From positions 62,001 to 126,000 of the forward strand of contig NZ_PJRR01000025.1 of the NCBI RefSeq assembly GCF_002858865.1: a stretch of 64,000 nt of DNA. The letters are read 5' to 3'. Shown in pieces: positions 17,867-26,432 of this stretch (its first letter is position 1; each line of letters opens with the position of its first letter). The translations under genes were made by a program, and so were the position numbers. The notes beneath the pieces were generated by a model. That model searched no databases and had not been told where the DNA came from. It saw nothing but the letters and a program-made list of their open reading frames with translations. Source of the stretch: Caulobacter vibrioides. GTDB taxonomy: Bacteria > Pseudomonadota > Alphaproteobacteria > Caulobacterales > Caulobacteraceae.

Positions 17867-19360
17867 TCAGCGCGGAACGACGTCGAAGGCGATCGTCAGG
17901 CGGTGGTCGGCGTCAGTGAACGGCTGGGTGCCGTGCCACAGGCACGAGGGGAACAGGGCCAGGGTTCCGCGCTCGGGCTTGATGAAGTGCTCGGCCTCGA
18001 GGGCGGGCTCCGTCAGGCATCCGGGGCGGCCAAAGCGCAGCCAGCCGGCGCGCGTGGTCGCATCGTCGAACCGGCCGGGCAGGTCCAGATAGAAGGCCGA
18101 CGAGATCCAGCCGCGCGGATGCACGTGGTCGGCGTGGAAGCCCTCGGACCGCAGCCGCACCGACCAGCCGCCCGCAAAGGCGAAGTCCGACGCGCGCCGT
18201 CTACGGATCGGATCCTCGCCCGCGCCCATCGCCTCGACATAGCGCGCCACCGCCTTGCGGGCGCAGGCGAAGAAGGCCTGCACCAGCGGATCGCGCGAGC
18301 GGTCCAGCGACGGAACCTGACTGCCGCCCCGCAGCGACTGATTCAGCGGGTGGGTCTTCAGGTCGTGCAGTTCCAGCATCCGGTCGCGCAGGGCGTCGAG
18401 GAAGGCGTCCAGGCTGTCCCAGCCCTCGGGCGTCTCAAGCTGATCGGTGCGCACCAGGGCGGCGTAGTCTCTGAAAAGATCGCCGTGGGCATCGCCGGTG
18501 ATCCGCCAGGCGGTGTTGCGCAGCACCAGCGCGTACTGGTCGTCGGGCGCGGCCGCGACCAGGGTCTCGGCCACCTGCGCGGCGGCGTCGGCCTGGCCCG
18601 CGGCGAGCAGGGCCTCGCACAAGACGGTCTGGCTCTCTAGCGCCCCTGGCGCCAGGCGGACGGCCTCGCGGGCATGGGCCAGCATCCGGGCGCGGTCGCC
18701 CACAGCGCCGGCCGCGCGGGCTGCGGCGATGCGCACCGCCAGATCGCCCGGCGCGCGGGTCAGCGCGTCCTCCAGCGTGGCGTCGGCCCCGGCATGGTCG
18801 CCGGCGAAGGTCAGGACATTGCTGCGGATCGTGCGCAGGGTGACGTCGGCCGGATGGCGGGCGATGGCCGCATCCAGCGGCGCCAGCGCCTCGTCGCTGC
18901 GGCCCGATCGCATCCAGCGCAGCTGGGCCAGATTCAGGTGGACGGTCGCATCGCTCGGCCGCGCCGCCAGGGCGCGGACGAACGTCGCCTCGGCCTCGTC
19001 ATAGCGGTGCAGGCCCTGCAGCGCCTTGCCCAGAACCAGCCGCACCTCGGGAACATCCAGGCCAAGGGCGATGGTCTTGCGCGCCGCGCCCTCGGCCTCG
19101 TCGTCCAGGGCGAGGTCTCCTAGGGTGGCGGCCAGATTGTACCAGGAAAAGCGGTCGCCGGGGGCGCGGGCCACGGCGCGGCGGTTGAACGCCAGGGCCT
19201 CCTCGGTCCGGCCTAGCGCCTTCAACGCCGCAGCATGGGCCATCAACAGGCCGGCCGAGGCCTGGGGCAGGGCGACGGGGCCCGTGGTCAGGCGCAGGGC
19301 GTCGGCGGCTCGCCCGTTGTCGATGAGCGTCCAGGCCTGGTTGGTGACGAGATCGGTCAT
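17867..19360 (-). CDS. TPR protein with C-terminal 2OG-Fe(II) oxygenase domain
   Basis: 497 aa from the ATG at 19360; the longer upstream frame only shadows the divergent HAD gene. Residues 1-280 are tetratricopeptide-like repeats (ALKALGRTEEALAFNRRAVA, FSWYNLAATLGDLALDDEAE, EALLAAGQADAAAQVAETLV). The C-terminal 200 residues match the putative 2OG-Fe(II) oxygenase family PF13759: FHADHVHPRGWISSAFYLDL with the HxDH/H iron ligands, GTLALFPSCLWHGTQPF with the distal His, and RLTIAFDVV with the cosubstrate Arg. Such proteins often sit beside TonB receptors in Caulobacteraceae. Substrate unknown. Confidence 0.85.
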   Translation of the reverse strand: MTDLVTNQAWTLIDNGRAADALRLTTGPVALPQASAGLLMAHAAALKALGRTEEALAFNRRAVARAPGDRFSWYNLAATLGDLALDDEAEGAARKTIALGLDVPEVRLVLGKALQGLHRYDEAEATFVRALAARPSDATVHLNLAQLRWMRSGRSDEALAPLDAAIARHPADVTLRTIRSNVLTFAGDHAGADATLEDALTRAPGDLAVRIAAARAAGAVGDRARMLAHAREAVRLAPGALESQTVLCEALLAAGQADAAAQVAETLVAAAPDDQYALVLRNTAWRITGDAHGDLFRDYAALVRTDQLETPEGWDSLDAFLDALRDRMLELHDLKTHPLNQSLRGGSQVPSLDRSRDPLVQAFFACARKAVARYVEAMGAGEDPIRRRRASDFAFAGGWSVRLRSEGFHADHVHPRGWISSAFYLDLPGRFDDATTRAGWLRFGRPGCLTEPALEAEHFIKPERGTLALFPSCLWHGTQPFTDADHRLTIAFDVVPR

Positions 19361-19463
19361 GGCGCGCGGTTGTTTGCTCCCTCTCCAGTCTTTGGCGCTC
19401 CCGGCGAGAGACCACAACCGCCAAGGCGCAAATTCCCCGAGGACCGTCCCCTGAGCGCCTGCT

Positions 19464-20177
19464 ATGCCTGTCGCCATGAGCACGATCACGACCGTCGGCG
19501 TCGACGCCGACGACACCCTGTGGCACTGCGAGAGCCTGTTCCGCCTGTCCCACGCCCGCTTCCTGGAGCTGTTGTCCGAGCACGGCGACCCCGAGAAGAT
19601 CGAGGCCCAATTGACGGCCGTCGAGAAGCGCAACCTGCGGGTCTATGGCTACGGGGCCAAGGGCTTCACCCTGTCGATGATCGAGACGGCGCTGGAGGTC
19701 ACCGACGGCCAGGTCGACACCCGCGTGATCCGCGAGATCCTGGCCGTGGGCCGCGAGATGCTGACCGAGCCGATCGAGCCGCTGCCGGGCGTCGAGAACG
19801 CGCTCTCGGCGCTGTCGGACCGCTATCGCCTGATCCTGATCACCAAGGGTGACCTCCTGCACCAGGAGCAGAAGCTGGCCTCGTCGGGCCTGGGCGACTA
19901 TTTCGTCGCCGTCGAGATCGTGTCCGAAAAGGACGCTGACACCTATCGCCGGGTCTTTGACCGCTACGGCACGGGCGCGGAGCAGGCGGTGATGGCCGGC
20001 AACTCGATGCGGTCAGACGTCCTGCCGGCGCTGGACGCGGGCTGCTGGGGCGCCTTGATCCCGTATCCGCTGGTCTGGTCCCACGAGGCCGCCGACGCAC
20101 CCTTGGGCCATCCGCGCTATGTCGAGCTGGGCAGCATCAGCGAGCTGCCGGCGTGGGTGGATGGGATGGCGCGCTAA
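19464..20177 (+). CDS. HAD superfamily hydrolase
   Basis: 237 aa. The catalytic motif I reads VGVDADDTL (nucleophile Asp14 and acid/base Asp16), motif II is LILITKGD, the conserved Lys is in VSEKDADTYRRVFDRYG, and motif IV is VMAGNSMRSDVLPALDAG. A helical C1 cap is inserted between motifs I and II, as in phosphoglycolate phosphatase-like enzymes. The substrate cannot be predicted. The start might instead be the ATG at 19476 (MSTITTVG); neither has a strong ribosome binding site. The gene is divergent from the TPR/oxygenase gene, with 103 bases between. Confidence 0.85.
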   Translation: MPVAMSTITTVGVDADDTLWHCESLFRLSHARFLELLSEHGDPEKIEAQLTAVEKRNLRVYGYGAKGFTLSMIETALEVTDGQVDTRVIREILAVGREMLTEPIEPLPGVENALSALSDRYRLILITKGDLLHQEQKLASSGLGDYFVAVEIVSEKDADTYRRVFDRYGTGAEQAVMAGNSMRSDVLPALDAGCWGALIPYPLVWSHEAADAPLGHPRYVELGSISELPAWVDGMAR

Positions 20178-20178
20178 A

Positions 20179-20300
20179 GCGCCCCCTCCGTCACGCGGCT
20201 ACGCCGCGCGCCACCTCCCCCGCAAGCGGGGCAGGAGGAGGCGGCTTCTTCCTCCCTCGCGAAGCGGGGGAGGTGGCCCGGAGGGCCGGAGGGGGCGCTC
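20179..20300. repeat. Palindromic repeat, family A (GCGCCCCCTCCGTC type)
   Basis: Two inverted arms, each containing a CCTCCCCCGC...GCGGGGGAGG-like stem, bounded by GCGCCCCCTCC at the left and GGAGGGGGCGC at the right. It fills the gap between two convergent genes and touches the stop codon of the acyltransferase. Confidence 0.8.
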
Positions 20301-21381
20301 AAGCCGCCTTCTTCCCAACCTTCGCCAGCCAGTCCCGCGCCGGGCGTTCGAAGAACACCAGCGACAGATAGGCGATCGGGAACAGGGCCACGACCCAGAA
20401 CAGCACCCACAGGCGCATCAGGTCGCCGTTCAGGTTCCACATCCCAAGGCCCACCCAGGCCAGCCCCATCTTCAGGGCGATGGGGTGCAGGAGGTAGAGG
20501 CTGAACGACAGCTGCGCCCACGGCGCCAGGCGCCGGCTGACCCCGCCGTGCGCGCCCTTGGCGTCGGCGGCCACGCCCAAGAGGCCCACGGCGTAGACGA
20601 CGAACAGCAGGATCGTCCGTTCGACCCCGGCCCACGACATGATCAGATAGCCGCCCAGCAGCAGCCACATCAGAAGGTTGGGGCGCGGGATCTTGGCCAG
20701 CCGGTCGCGCAGCTGGAAGGCGGCCATGCCGATCAGGAAGCCGGGCACGGCGCGCAGCACGCCATAGTCCCAGGTCCATTGGTGGAAGGGCCGGTCGCCG
20801 TGCGGCGTCTGCAGCATGATGGCGACCGAGGCCAGGGCCACGCCCAGCGTGATCCACGGCCCGCGCGCGGTCAGCAGGAAGATCAGCGGCAGGGCCAGGT
20901 ACATCCCCATCTCGGCGCTGATCGCCCAGCTGGCGAAGTTCCAGGTCTGGGACTGGCAGACGCCCCAGGCGTGGACGAAGACGATGTTGGGCACGATGCA
21001 GGCCACGTCATAGCGGCGCGGATCGCGGTCCTGCACCCAGCCGGCCGCGCCGGCCGCGGCCACGGCGATGAACACCAGCATGGTGGCCCAGTGCAGCGGC
21101 CCGAGCCTGGCCACGCGCTTCTGGATGAAGTCGCGATAGGCCGCAAAGCTGGTCAGCCGCCCGGTATAGATCGCGGCCATCACATAGCCGGAGATGAAGA
21201 AGAACAGGTCGACGATCAGGCTGAACGTCTTGATCGTATCGTCCGCCCACTGCCATTGGCCGTCCAGGTTGATGAACCTGTTGAAGTGGAACACCACGAT
21301 CATCACCGCCCCGACGATGCGCAGGGCGTCCAGGTGCAGCATCTGGTCGGAATCAGGCTGGAGAGGGGGGAGCTTCGGCAT
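20299..21381 (-). CDS. Acyltransferase 3 family membrane protein
   Basis: 360 aa with about ten hydrophobic helices, matching the acyltransferase-3 (AT3/OafB-type) family. The N-terminal LDALRIVGAVMIVVFHFNRF carries the conserved His of the first helix, and WAISAEMGMYLALPLIF holds the typical motif of the later helices. These inner-membrane enzymes transfer acetyl or succinyl groups to polysaccharides, lipids or antibiotics. Family A repeats lie on both sides (20179 and 21402). No linked polysaccharide gene suggests the acceptor. Confidence 0.9.
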   Translation of the reverse strand: MPKLPPLQPDSDQMLHLDALRIVGAVMIVVFHFNRFINLDGQWQWADDTIKTFSLIVDLFFFISGYVMAAIYTGRLTSFAAYRDFIQKRVARLGPLHWATMLVFIAVAAAGAAGWVQDRDPRRYDVACIVPNIVFVHAWGVCQSQTWNFASWAISAEMGMYLALPLIFLLTARGPWITLGVALASVAIMLQTPHGDRPFHQWTWDYGVLRAVPGFLIGMAAFQLRDRLAKIPRPNLLMWLLLGGYLIMSWAGVERTILLFVVYAVGLLGVAADAKGAHGGVSRRLAPWAQLSFSLYLLHPIALKMGLAWVGLGMWNLNGDLMRLWVLFWVVALFPIAYLSLVFFERPARDWLAKVGKKAA

Positions 21382-21401
21382 GGCGGAGTGGTGGCATGAG
21401 A

Positions 21402-21539
21402 CGCCCCCTCCGTCACGCGGCTTTCGCCGCGCGCCACCTCCCCCGTTTCACGGGTGAGGAGGAAGCCGCTCCACCCCTCCTGCCCCGCTTGCGGGGGAGG
21501 TGGCGCGGCGCCGATAGGCGGCGTGACGGAGGGGGCGCG
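21402..21539. repeat. Palindromic repeat, family A
   Basis: Same architecture as the copy at 20179 and inverted around the acyltransferase gene: GCCCCCTCCGTCACGCGGC at the left, GCGTGACGGAGGGGGCGC at the right, with CCTCCCCC-GGGGGAGG stems between. Confidence 0.8.
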
Positions 21540-21545
21540 ATTGCC

Positions 21546-22295
21546 CTAAATCGCCACCCGCTTCGCCAGGGCGCTGCGGCGGGCGTTGGTTTCTTCCTGG
21601 GCGCGTTGGACCGCTTCGGTCTCGGTGGCGTGCAGCAGGTGGTCGATGACGCGTTCCAGGTGGTCGCGCATGGCCTGGCGGGCGGCGGCGGGGTCGCGGG
21701 CCTTGAGGGCGTCGACGACGCGGCGGTGCTCGGCGATGCGGGGTTCCAGGCCCATGCCGCGGGCGCGGGCCAGGATGTTGCGGGCCAGCGGCGAGCGGTT
21801 GCGCCAGTCCCACAGGGTCTCGATCGTGGCGATGATCGCGCCATTGCCGGTGGCCCGGGCGATGGTCAGGTGGAACTCGCGGTCGGCGTCCTCGCCCCGG
21901 ATTTCCTCTTCCTCGTGCATGCGGGTCAGCAGGCCTTCCAGCGCCGTGATCTGGTCGTCGGTGATCGAGGTGGCGGCCAGGGCGGCGGCCTCGCCCTCGA
22001 ACAGGCGACGGGCCTCGATCAGCTCGAAGGCGCCGATCTCGAAGTCGATCTCCGGCGACGGCGCGAGGGGGCGCGCGGTCGCCGTGACATAGATGCCCAG
22101 GCCGTGGCGGGCCTCGATCATGCCCAGCATCTCCAGCGCGATCATCGCCTCGCGCAGGGTGGGGCGCGACACGCCGAACTGCTCGGCCAGCTCCCGTTCA
22201 GTCGGCAGGCGGTCGCCCAGCCTGTAGCGCCCGGCCTCGATGTCGTCGGCCACGGAGTCGGCGATCTTACGGTAGAGCTTGACGTTGTCAGACAT
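21546..22295 (-). CDS. FadR-type GntR family regulator, probable hexuronate-catabolism repressor
   Basis: 249 aa from the ATG at 22295. Residues 1-75 form the GntR winged helix (YRKIADSVADDIEAGRY, LPTERELAEQFGVSRPTLRE, ALEMLGMIEARHGLGIYVTA). The rest is an FCD ligand-binding domain with metal-binding residues in REFHLTIARATGN and RIAEHRRVVDALKARD. It lies 126 bases downstream of manD on the same strand and close to the alpha-glucuronidase gene, and FCD regulators of this branch (UxuR/ExuR type) sense hexuronates or their products. The GTGGTCTGACCAC palindrome in the manD promoter is the likely operator. Confidence 0.85.
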   Translation of the reverse strand: MSDNVKLYRKIADSVADDIEAGRYRLGDRLPTERELAEQFGVSRPTLREAMIALEMLGMIEARHGLGIYVTATARPLAPSPEIDFEIGAFELIEARRLFEGEAAALAATSITDDQITALEGLLTRMHEEEEIRGEDADREFHLTIARATGNGAIIATIETLWDWRNRSPLARNILARARGMGLEPRIAEHRRVVDALKARDPAAARQAMRDHLERVIDHLLHATETEAVQRAQEETNARRSALAKRVAI

Positions 22296-22421
22296 GGCGA
22301 TCGGGCTTGAGCAGGCGCAGAAACACGCCCCAGGGCGGGGGAAAGCGCCAATCTCTATCACGGCCTACCGCGCCGATGAGCCTCATTTTTCGCGCGCATT
22401 GTCGCGGAGGTCAGACCACGC

Positions 22422-23633
22422 TCACCAGTCGTGCATCGACCCGTCGAGGCGGCGGGCGATCGGCAGATAGGCGCGCTGATAGGGGTACTTCGCCGCCAGG
22501 TCCTCGTCGATGTCGACGCCCAGGCCCGGGGCGTCGCCGGGGTGCAGCATGCCGTCCTTGAAGGTGTAGGCGTGGGGGAACACCGCGTCGGTCTCGGGCG
22601 TGTGGCGCATGTATTCCTGGACGCCGAAGTTGGGGATCGACAGGTCAAAGTGCAGGGCCGCGCCCATGCAGACCGGCGAAAGATCCGTGGCGCCGTGGCA
22701 GCCAGTGCGCACATGGTGCAGGTCGGCGAAGCTGGCCAGCTTCTTCAGGTGGGTGATCCCGCCGGCATGCACGACCGTGGCGCGGATGTAGTCGATCAGT
22801 TGCTCCTCGATCAGCTGTTTGCAGTCCCAGATCGAGTTGAAGATCTCGCCGACGGCCAGCGGGGTCGTGGTGTGCTGGCGGATCAGGCGGAAACTGGCCT
22901 GGTTCTCGGCCGGGGTGGCGTCCTCCATCCAGAACAGGCGGTAGGGCTCCAGGTCCTTGCCCAGGCGCGCGGCCTCGATCGGGGTCAGGCGGTGGTGGAC
23001 GTCGTGCAGCAGGTGCAGGTCATCGCCGAGGCGTTCGCGCGCGGCCTCGAACAGGGCGGGGGTGCTGCGCAGATAGCGCTCGGTCGACCAGATCGTCTCC
23101 TTGGGCAGGTCGCTGTCGGCCGGCTCATAGAAGAACTTGTCCTTGGAGACGCCATAGGTCCCGCTCATGCCGGGTACGCCGGTCTGCAGGCGGATGGCCT
23201 TGTAGCCCTGCTGGGCGTAGACGGCGGCGTTGTCGAGGGTCTCGTCGATCGTCTCGCCATTGGCGTGGCCATAGACCATGACGCCGGCCCGGCAGGCGCC
23301 GCCCAGGAGCTGATAGACCGGCAGGCCGGCGATCTTGCCCTTGATGTCCCACAGGGCGGTGTCGACGGCGGCGATGGCGGCCATGGTCACCGGGCCCCGA
23401 CGCCAGTAGCAGCCGCGATACAGGTACTGCCAGATGTCCTCGATCTGGTGGGCGTCACGGCCGATCAGGCAGGGGATGACGTGCTGGGTCAGATAGGCCT
23501 CGACCGCCAGCTCGCGACCGTTCAGCGTGGCGTCGCCCAGGCCGTAGACGCCCTCGTCGGTCATGATCTTCAGGGTGACGAAGTTACGCCCCGGGCAGGT
23601 GACGATGGTCTTGGCGGCGATGATCTTGGGCAT
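22422..23633 (-). CDS. manD: D-mannonate dehydratase, ManD type (enolase superfamily)
   Basis: 403 aa from the ATG at 23633, the usual length for ManD (402-405). The enolase-superfamily barrel is complete: HDVHHRLTP gives the first metal ligand and catalytic His, [11 protein letters not shown] and [10 protein letters not shown] the other two ligands, and the C-terminus DGSMHDW is the characteristic ManD ending. The enzyme dehydrates D-mannonate to 2-keto-3-deoxygluconate, the third step of glucuronate breakdown. It stands divergently from alpha-glucuronidase, which releases the glucuronic acid. ManD-family members differ in efficiency, but the arrangement here supports a catabolic role. Confidence 0.93.
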   Translation of the reverse strand: MPKIIAAKTIVTCPGRNFVTLKIMTDEGVYGLGDATLNGRELAVEAYLTQHVIPCLIGRDAHQIEDIWQYLYRGCYWRRGPVTMAAIAAVDTALWDIKGKIAGLPVYQLLGGACRAGVMVYGHANGETIDETLDNAAVYAQQGYKAIRLQTGVPGMSGTYGVSKDKFFYEPADSDLPKETIWSTERYLRSTPALFEAARERLGDDLHLLHDVHHRLTPIEAARLGKDLEPYRLFWMEDATPAENQASFRLIRQHTTTPLAVGEIFNSIWDCKQLIEEQLIDYIRATVVHAGGITHLKKLASFADLHHVRTGCHGATDLSPVCMGAALHFDLSIPNFGVQEYMRHTPETDAVFPHAYTFKDGMLHPGDAPGLGVDIDEDLAAKYPYQRAYLPIARRLDGSMHDW

Positions 23634-23765
23634 GGAGGATGCTTCGACCTTGTGCAGAGGCTGGACTGAGCCGGAGGTCAAAAGCCAAAGCCCGCGCCTT
23701 GTCGCGCAGCGCTCCAACCGCCTCCCGGTTATCGATGTACCGGTACCATTAGGCTTGTCAACCGG

Positions 23766-23778
23766 GTGGTCTGACCAC
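23766..23778. promoter_or_regulatory. FadR/GntR-type operator GTGGTCTGACCAC
   Basis: A perfect 13-base palindrome with central T. TGGTnnGACCA-type sites are the common operator form for FadR-subfamily regulators, and such a regulator is encoded at 21546. Similar sequences occur upstream of the receptor gene at 36295. Confidence 0.65.
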
Positions 23779-23818
23779 TATGACTCGGTGTCCCGACCTT
23801 CTTCGGGGCCACACAAGA

Positions 23819-23834
23819 ATGTTCACGTGAACAT
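23819..23834. promoter_or_regulatory. Perfect 16-base palindrome in the alpha-glucuronidase leader
   Basis: ATGTTCACGTGAACAT ends 16 bases before the start codon and directly precedes the ribosome binding site AAGGGAG. It could be a repressor site blocking transcription or, as RNA, a short hairpin affecting translation. No regulator is assigned. Confidence 0.5.
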
Positions 23835-23850
23835 CGCAAGGGAGTGAACG

Positions 23851-25986
23851 ATGCGTTTTCTAGCGCTGGTCCTGGGGCTGCTGCTGCTGGCCCCCGCCGC
23901 GCGGGCCGAGGACGGTTACGACCTGTGGCTCCGCTACAAGCCGGTCGCCGAGAGCGCGCGCGTCGCCTACGCCGCCCGCGCCGCCGCGATCGCGCCGGTC
24001 GCCGAAACCCCGACCCTGACCGTGGCCCGCGCCGAACTGGAGCGCGGCCTGACGGGCCTGGTGGGCCAGCCCGCCTCGGCGCCCGCCGGGTCGCGCGACG
24101 GCGTAATCCTGCTCGCGTCGGGCGCGACGCCCGCCATCACCGGCCTGGGCCTGCCCCTGAAGACGCTGGGCGAGGAGGGCTATCTGATCCGCACCGTGAC
24201 GGTCGGCGGCAAGGCCACCACCGTCATCGCCGCCAACCGCGACATCGGCGTGCTCTACGGCGTGTTCCGCTATCTGTCGCTGATCCAGACCGGCCAGTCG
24301 GTCGACAAGCTCGACATCACGTCCGTCCCCAAGGTGAAGCTTCGGATGCTCAACCACTGGGATAACCTCGATCGCCATGTCGAGCGTGGCTATTCGGGCC
24401 AGTCGATCTTCGACTGGTGGCGGCTGCCCGGCCATGTGGATCCGCGCATGGTCGACTACGCCCGCGCCAACGCCTCGCTCGGCATCAACGGCACGGTGCT
24501 GAACAACGTCAACGCCAAGGCCGACAGCCTGACCGCGCCCTTTATCGCCAAGGCCGCGGCGCTCGCCGACACGTTCCGGCCCTATGGGATCAAGGTCTAT
24601 CTGACCGCGCGCTTTTCTTCGCCGATGGAGATCGGCGGCCTCAAGACCGCCGACCCGCTGGACCCGGCGGTGCGGGCGTTCTGGAAGGCCAAGGCCGACG
24701 AGATCTACAAGACCATCCCCGACTTCGGCGGCTTCCTGGTGAAGGCCAATTCCGAAGGCCAGCCCGGTCCGCAGGACTATGGCCGCACCCATGTCGACGG
24801 CGCCAACATGCTGGCCGACGCTGTGGGACCTCATGGCGGCGTCGTTTTCTGGCGCGCCTTCGTCTATTCGCACGAGCAGCCCGAGGACCGCGCCAAGCAG
24901 GGCTATAACGAGTTCAAGCCGTTCGACGGCCAGTTCCGCGACAACGTGATCATTCAGGTCAAGAACGGCGCGATCGACTTCCAGCCGCGCGAGCCGTTCC
25001 ACCCGCTGTTCGGGGCCATGCCCAAGACCAACCTCGGCATGGAGTTCCAGATCACCAAGGAATATCTCGGCTTCTCGACCCACCTCGTCTACCTCGGCCC
25101 GATGTTCGAGGAGACCCTGGCCTCGGACACTATGGCCAAGGGCAAGGGCTCGACGGTCGCCAAGGTGATCGACGGGTCGCTGGACGGCCGCAAGCTGACC
25201 GCCATGGCGGGCGTGGCCAATATCGGCAGCGACCGCAACTGGAGCGGCTCGCAGTTCGACCAGGCCAACTGGTACGTCTTCGGGCGCCTGGCCTGGGACC
25301 CGGAGGCGGGCACGCAGGCGATCGCGCAGGACTGGACCAGGATGACCTTCGGCGCTGACCCGCGCCTGGTGACGCCGGTCGTGTCGATGATGATGGGCTC
25401 GCGCGAGGCGGCGGTGGACTACATGACGCCGCTGGGCTTGCACCACCAGATGGGCGAGGGGCACCACTATGGCCCCGGTCCCTGGGTCAGCGGCGGTCCG
25501 CGCGCCGACTGGACCAGCGTCTACTACGCCAAGGCCAGCGAGACCGGGATCGGTTTTGACCGCACCCCCACCGGCAGCAACGCCACGGCCCAGTACGCGC
25601 CGGCCGTCGGCGCCTGCTACGCCGATCTCAAGTGCGTCGACGAGAAGGACCTGCTGTGGTTCCACCACCTGCCCTGGGACTATCGCCTCAAGTCCGGCGA
25701 CATCCTGTGGGACGGCCTGGTGAAGCATTACGGGCGCGGCGTGGCCTATGTGGACGGCATGGAAAAGACCTGGGCGGGCCTGGCGCCTTATGTCGACGCC
25801 CGGCGCCACCGCGAGGTGTCGGACTACCTGAAGATCCAGCGCTTTGAGGCCCAGTGGTGGCGCGACGCCTCGATCGCCTGGTTCGGGAGCTTCTCGCAAC
25901 GCCCGCTGCCCGCCGGCGAGCCTGCGCCCAATCACACGCTAGAGTACTATAAAGCTTTGGGTTTTCCGTTCGCCCCGGGGATCTGA
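23851..25986 (+). CDS. Alpha-glucuronidase, GH67, exported
   Basis: 711 aa; ATG at 23851 with AAGGGAG upstream. Signal peptide MRFLALVLGLLLLAPAARA. The catalytic domain matches GH67: KANSEGQPGP holds the acid Glu302, GAIDFQPREPF Asp376 and ITKEYLGF Glu404, with spacing equal to that of Cellvibrio GlcA67A (E292, D365, E393). The enzyme removes 4-O-methyl-glucuronic acid from the non-reducing end of xylo-oligosaccharides. The signal peptide places it in the periplasm, after uptake of oligosaccharides through a TonB receptor. Divergent from manD, which handles the product. Confidence 0.95.
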   Translation: MRFLALVLGLLLLAPAARAEDGYDLWLRYKPVAESARVAYAARAAAIAPVAETPTLTVARAELERGLTGLVGQPASAPAGSRDGVILLASGATPAITGLGLPLKTLGEEGYLIRTVTVGGKATTVIAANRDIGVLYGVFRYLSLIQTGQSVDKLDITSVPKVKLRMLNHWDNLDRHVERGYSGQSIFDWWRLPGHVDPRMVDYARANASLGINGTVLNNVNAKADSLTAPFIAKAAALADTFRPYGIKVYLTARFSSPMEIGGLKTADPLDPAVRAFWKAKADEIYKTIPDFGGFLVKANSEGQPGPQDYGRTHVDGANMLADAVGPHGGVVFWRAFVYSHEQPEDRAKQGYNEFKPFDGQFRDNVIIQVKNGAIDFQPREPFHPLFGAMPKTNLGMEFQITKEYLGFSTHLVYLGPMFEETLASDTMAKGKGSTVAKVIDGSLDGRKLTAMAGVANIGSDRNWSGSQFDQANWYVFGRLAWDPEAGTQAIAQDWTRMTFGADPRLVTPVVSMMMGSREAAVDYMTPLGLHHQMGEGHHYGPGPWVSGGPRADWTSVYYAKASETGIGFDRTPTGSNATAQYAPAVGACYADLKCVDEKDLLWFHHLPWDYRLKSGDILWDGLVKHYGRGVAYVDGMEKTWAGLAPYVDARRHREVSDYLKIQRFEAQWWRDASIAWFGSFSQRPLPAGEPAPNHTLEYYKALGFPFAPGI

Positions 25987-26432
25987 GCGGCATTTTTTGT
26001 TCCGCGAACCATTATAATTCGGGCACAAATCGATCGCTCGGCCGTACCGGTTTCGGGTTTGGGAAAGCGTTGCTCAGCGTCCGGAGGTCTCTGTGCGACA
26101 AATTGTCCGTTGCTTCGGCTTTGTGACAAATATCACAGAGTTGAAATGGTCGTGAATCTTTCCAAATAGAATTGATAAATCCAAGGATATATTTCGGATA
26201 ACTTTGTTACTGCGGCGTGCTTCTTTAATAGATAGCGGAGATTTTAACGCGATTCGCCGCTCTGTTATTGCTTTAGGCGGTATTGTATGCATCGAAATTC
26301 ATCGTTTCGCGGCATGGTCGTACTTGAGTGCAGGTGCGTTATTGTTGACGTTAATGCTATGTTAGCCGTTTTGCTCGACCTCATTAACCTAATACGTTGC
26401 GGGCGCGGCGTGCGAGCGGGGGGCTCGGGGAT
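25987..26432. other. AT-rich intergenic region before the chemoreceptor-like gene
   Basis: About 450 bases without a credible gene. From about 26100 to 26400 the A+T content is far above the rest of the window. GANTC sites (target of the CcrM methylase) occur at 26154 and 26251, and TTAA-N7-TTAG at 26351-26365 resembles a CtrA site. It is probably the promoter and long leader of the gene at 26433. Confidence 0.55.
26351..26365 (+). promoter_or_regulatory. Candidate CtrA binding site
   Basis: TTAATGCTATGTTAG matches the CtrA consensus TTAA-N7-TTAA at seven of eight defined bases, 67 bases upstream of the chosen start codon. Many Caulobacter motility and chemotaxis genes are under CtrA control, but a single 7/8 match in AT-rich DNA is weak evidence. 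Confidence 0.35.

Larger units (their letters stand above)
23634..23850. promoter_or_regulatory. Divergent promoter region between manD and alpha-glucuronidase
   Basis: 217 bases containing three palindromes: GTACCGGTAC near 23737, GTGGTCTGACCAC at 23766-23778, and ATGTTCACGTGAACAT at 23819-23834. Their density indicates tight control of both genes. Confidence 0.7.
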
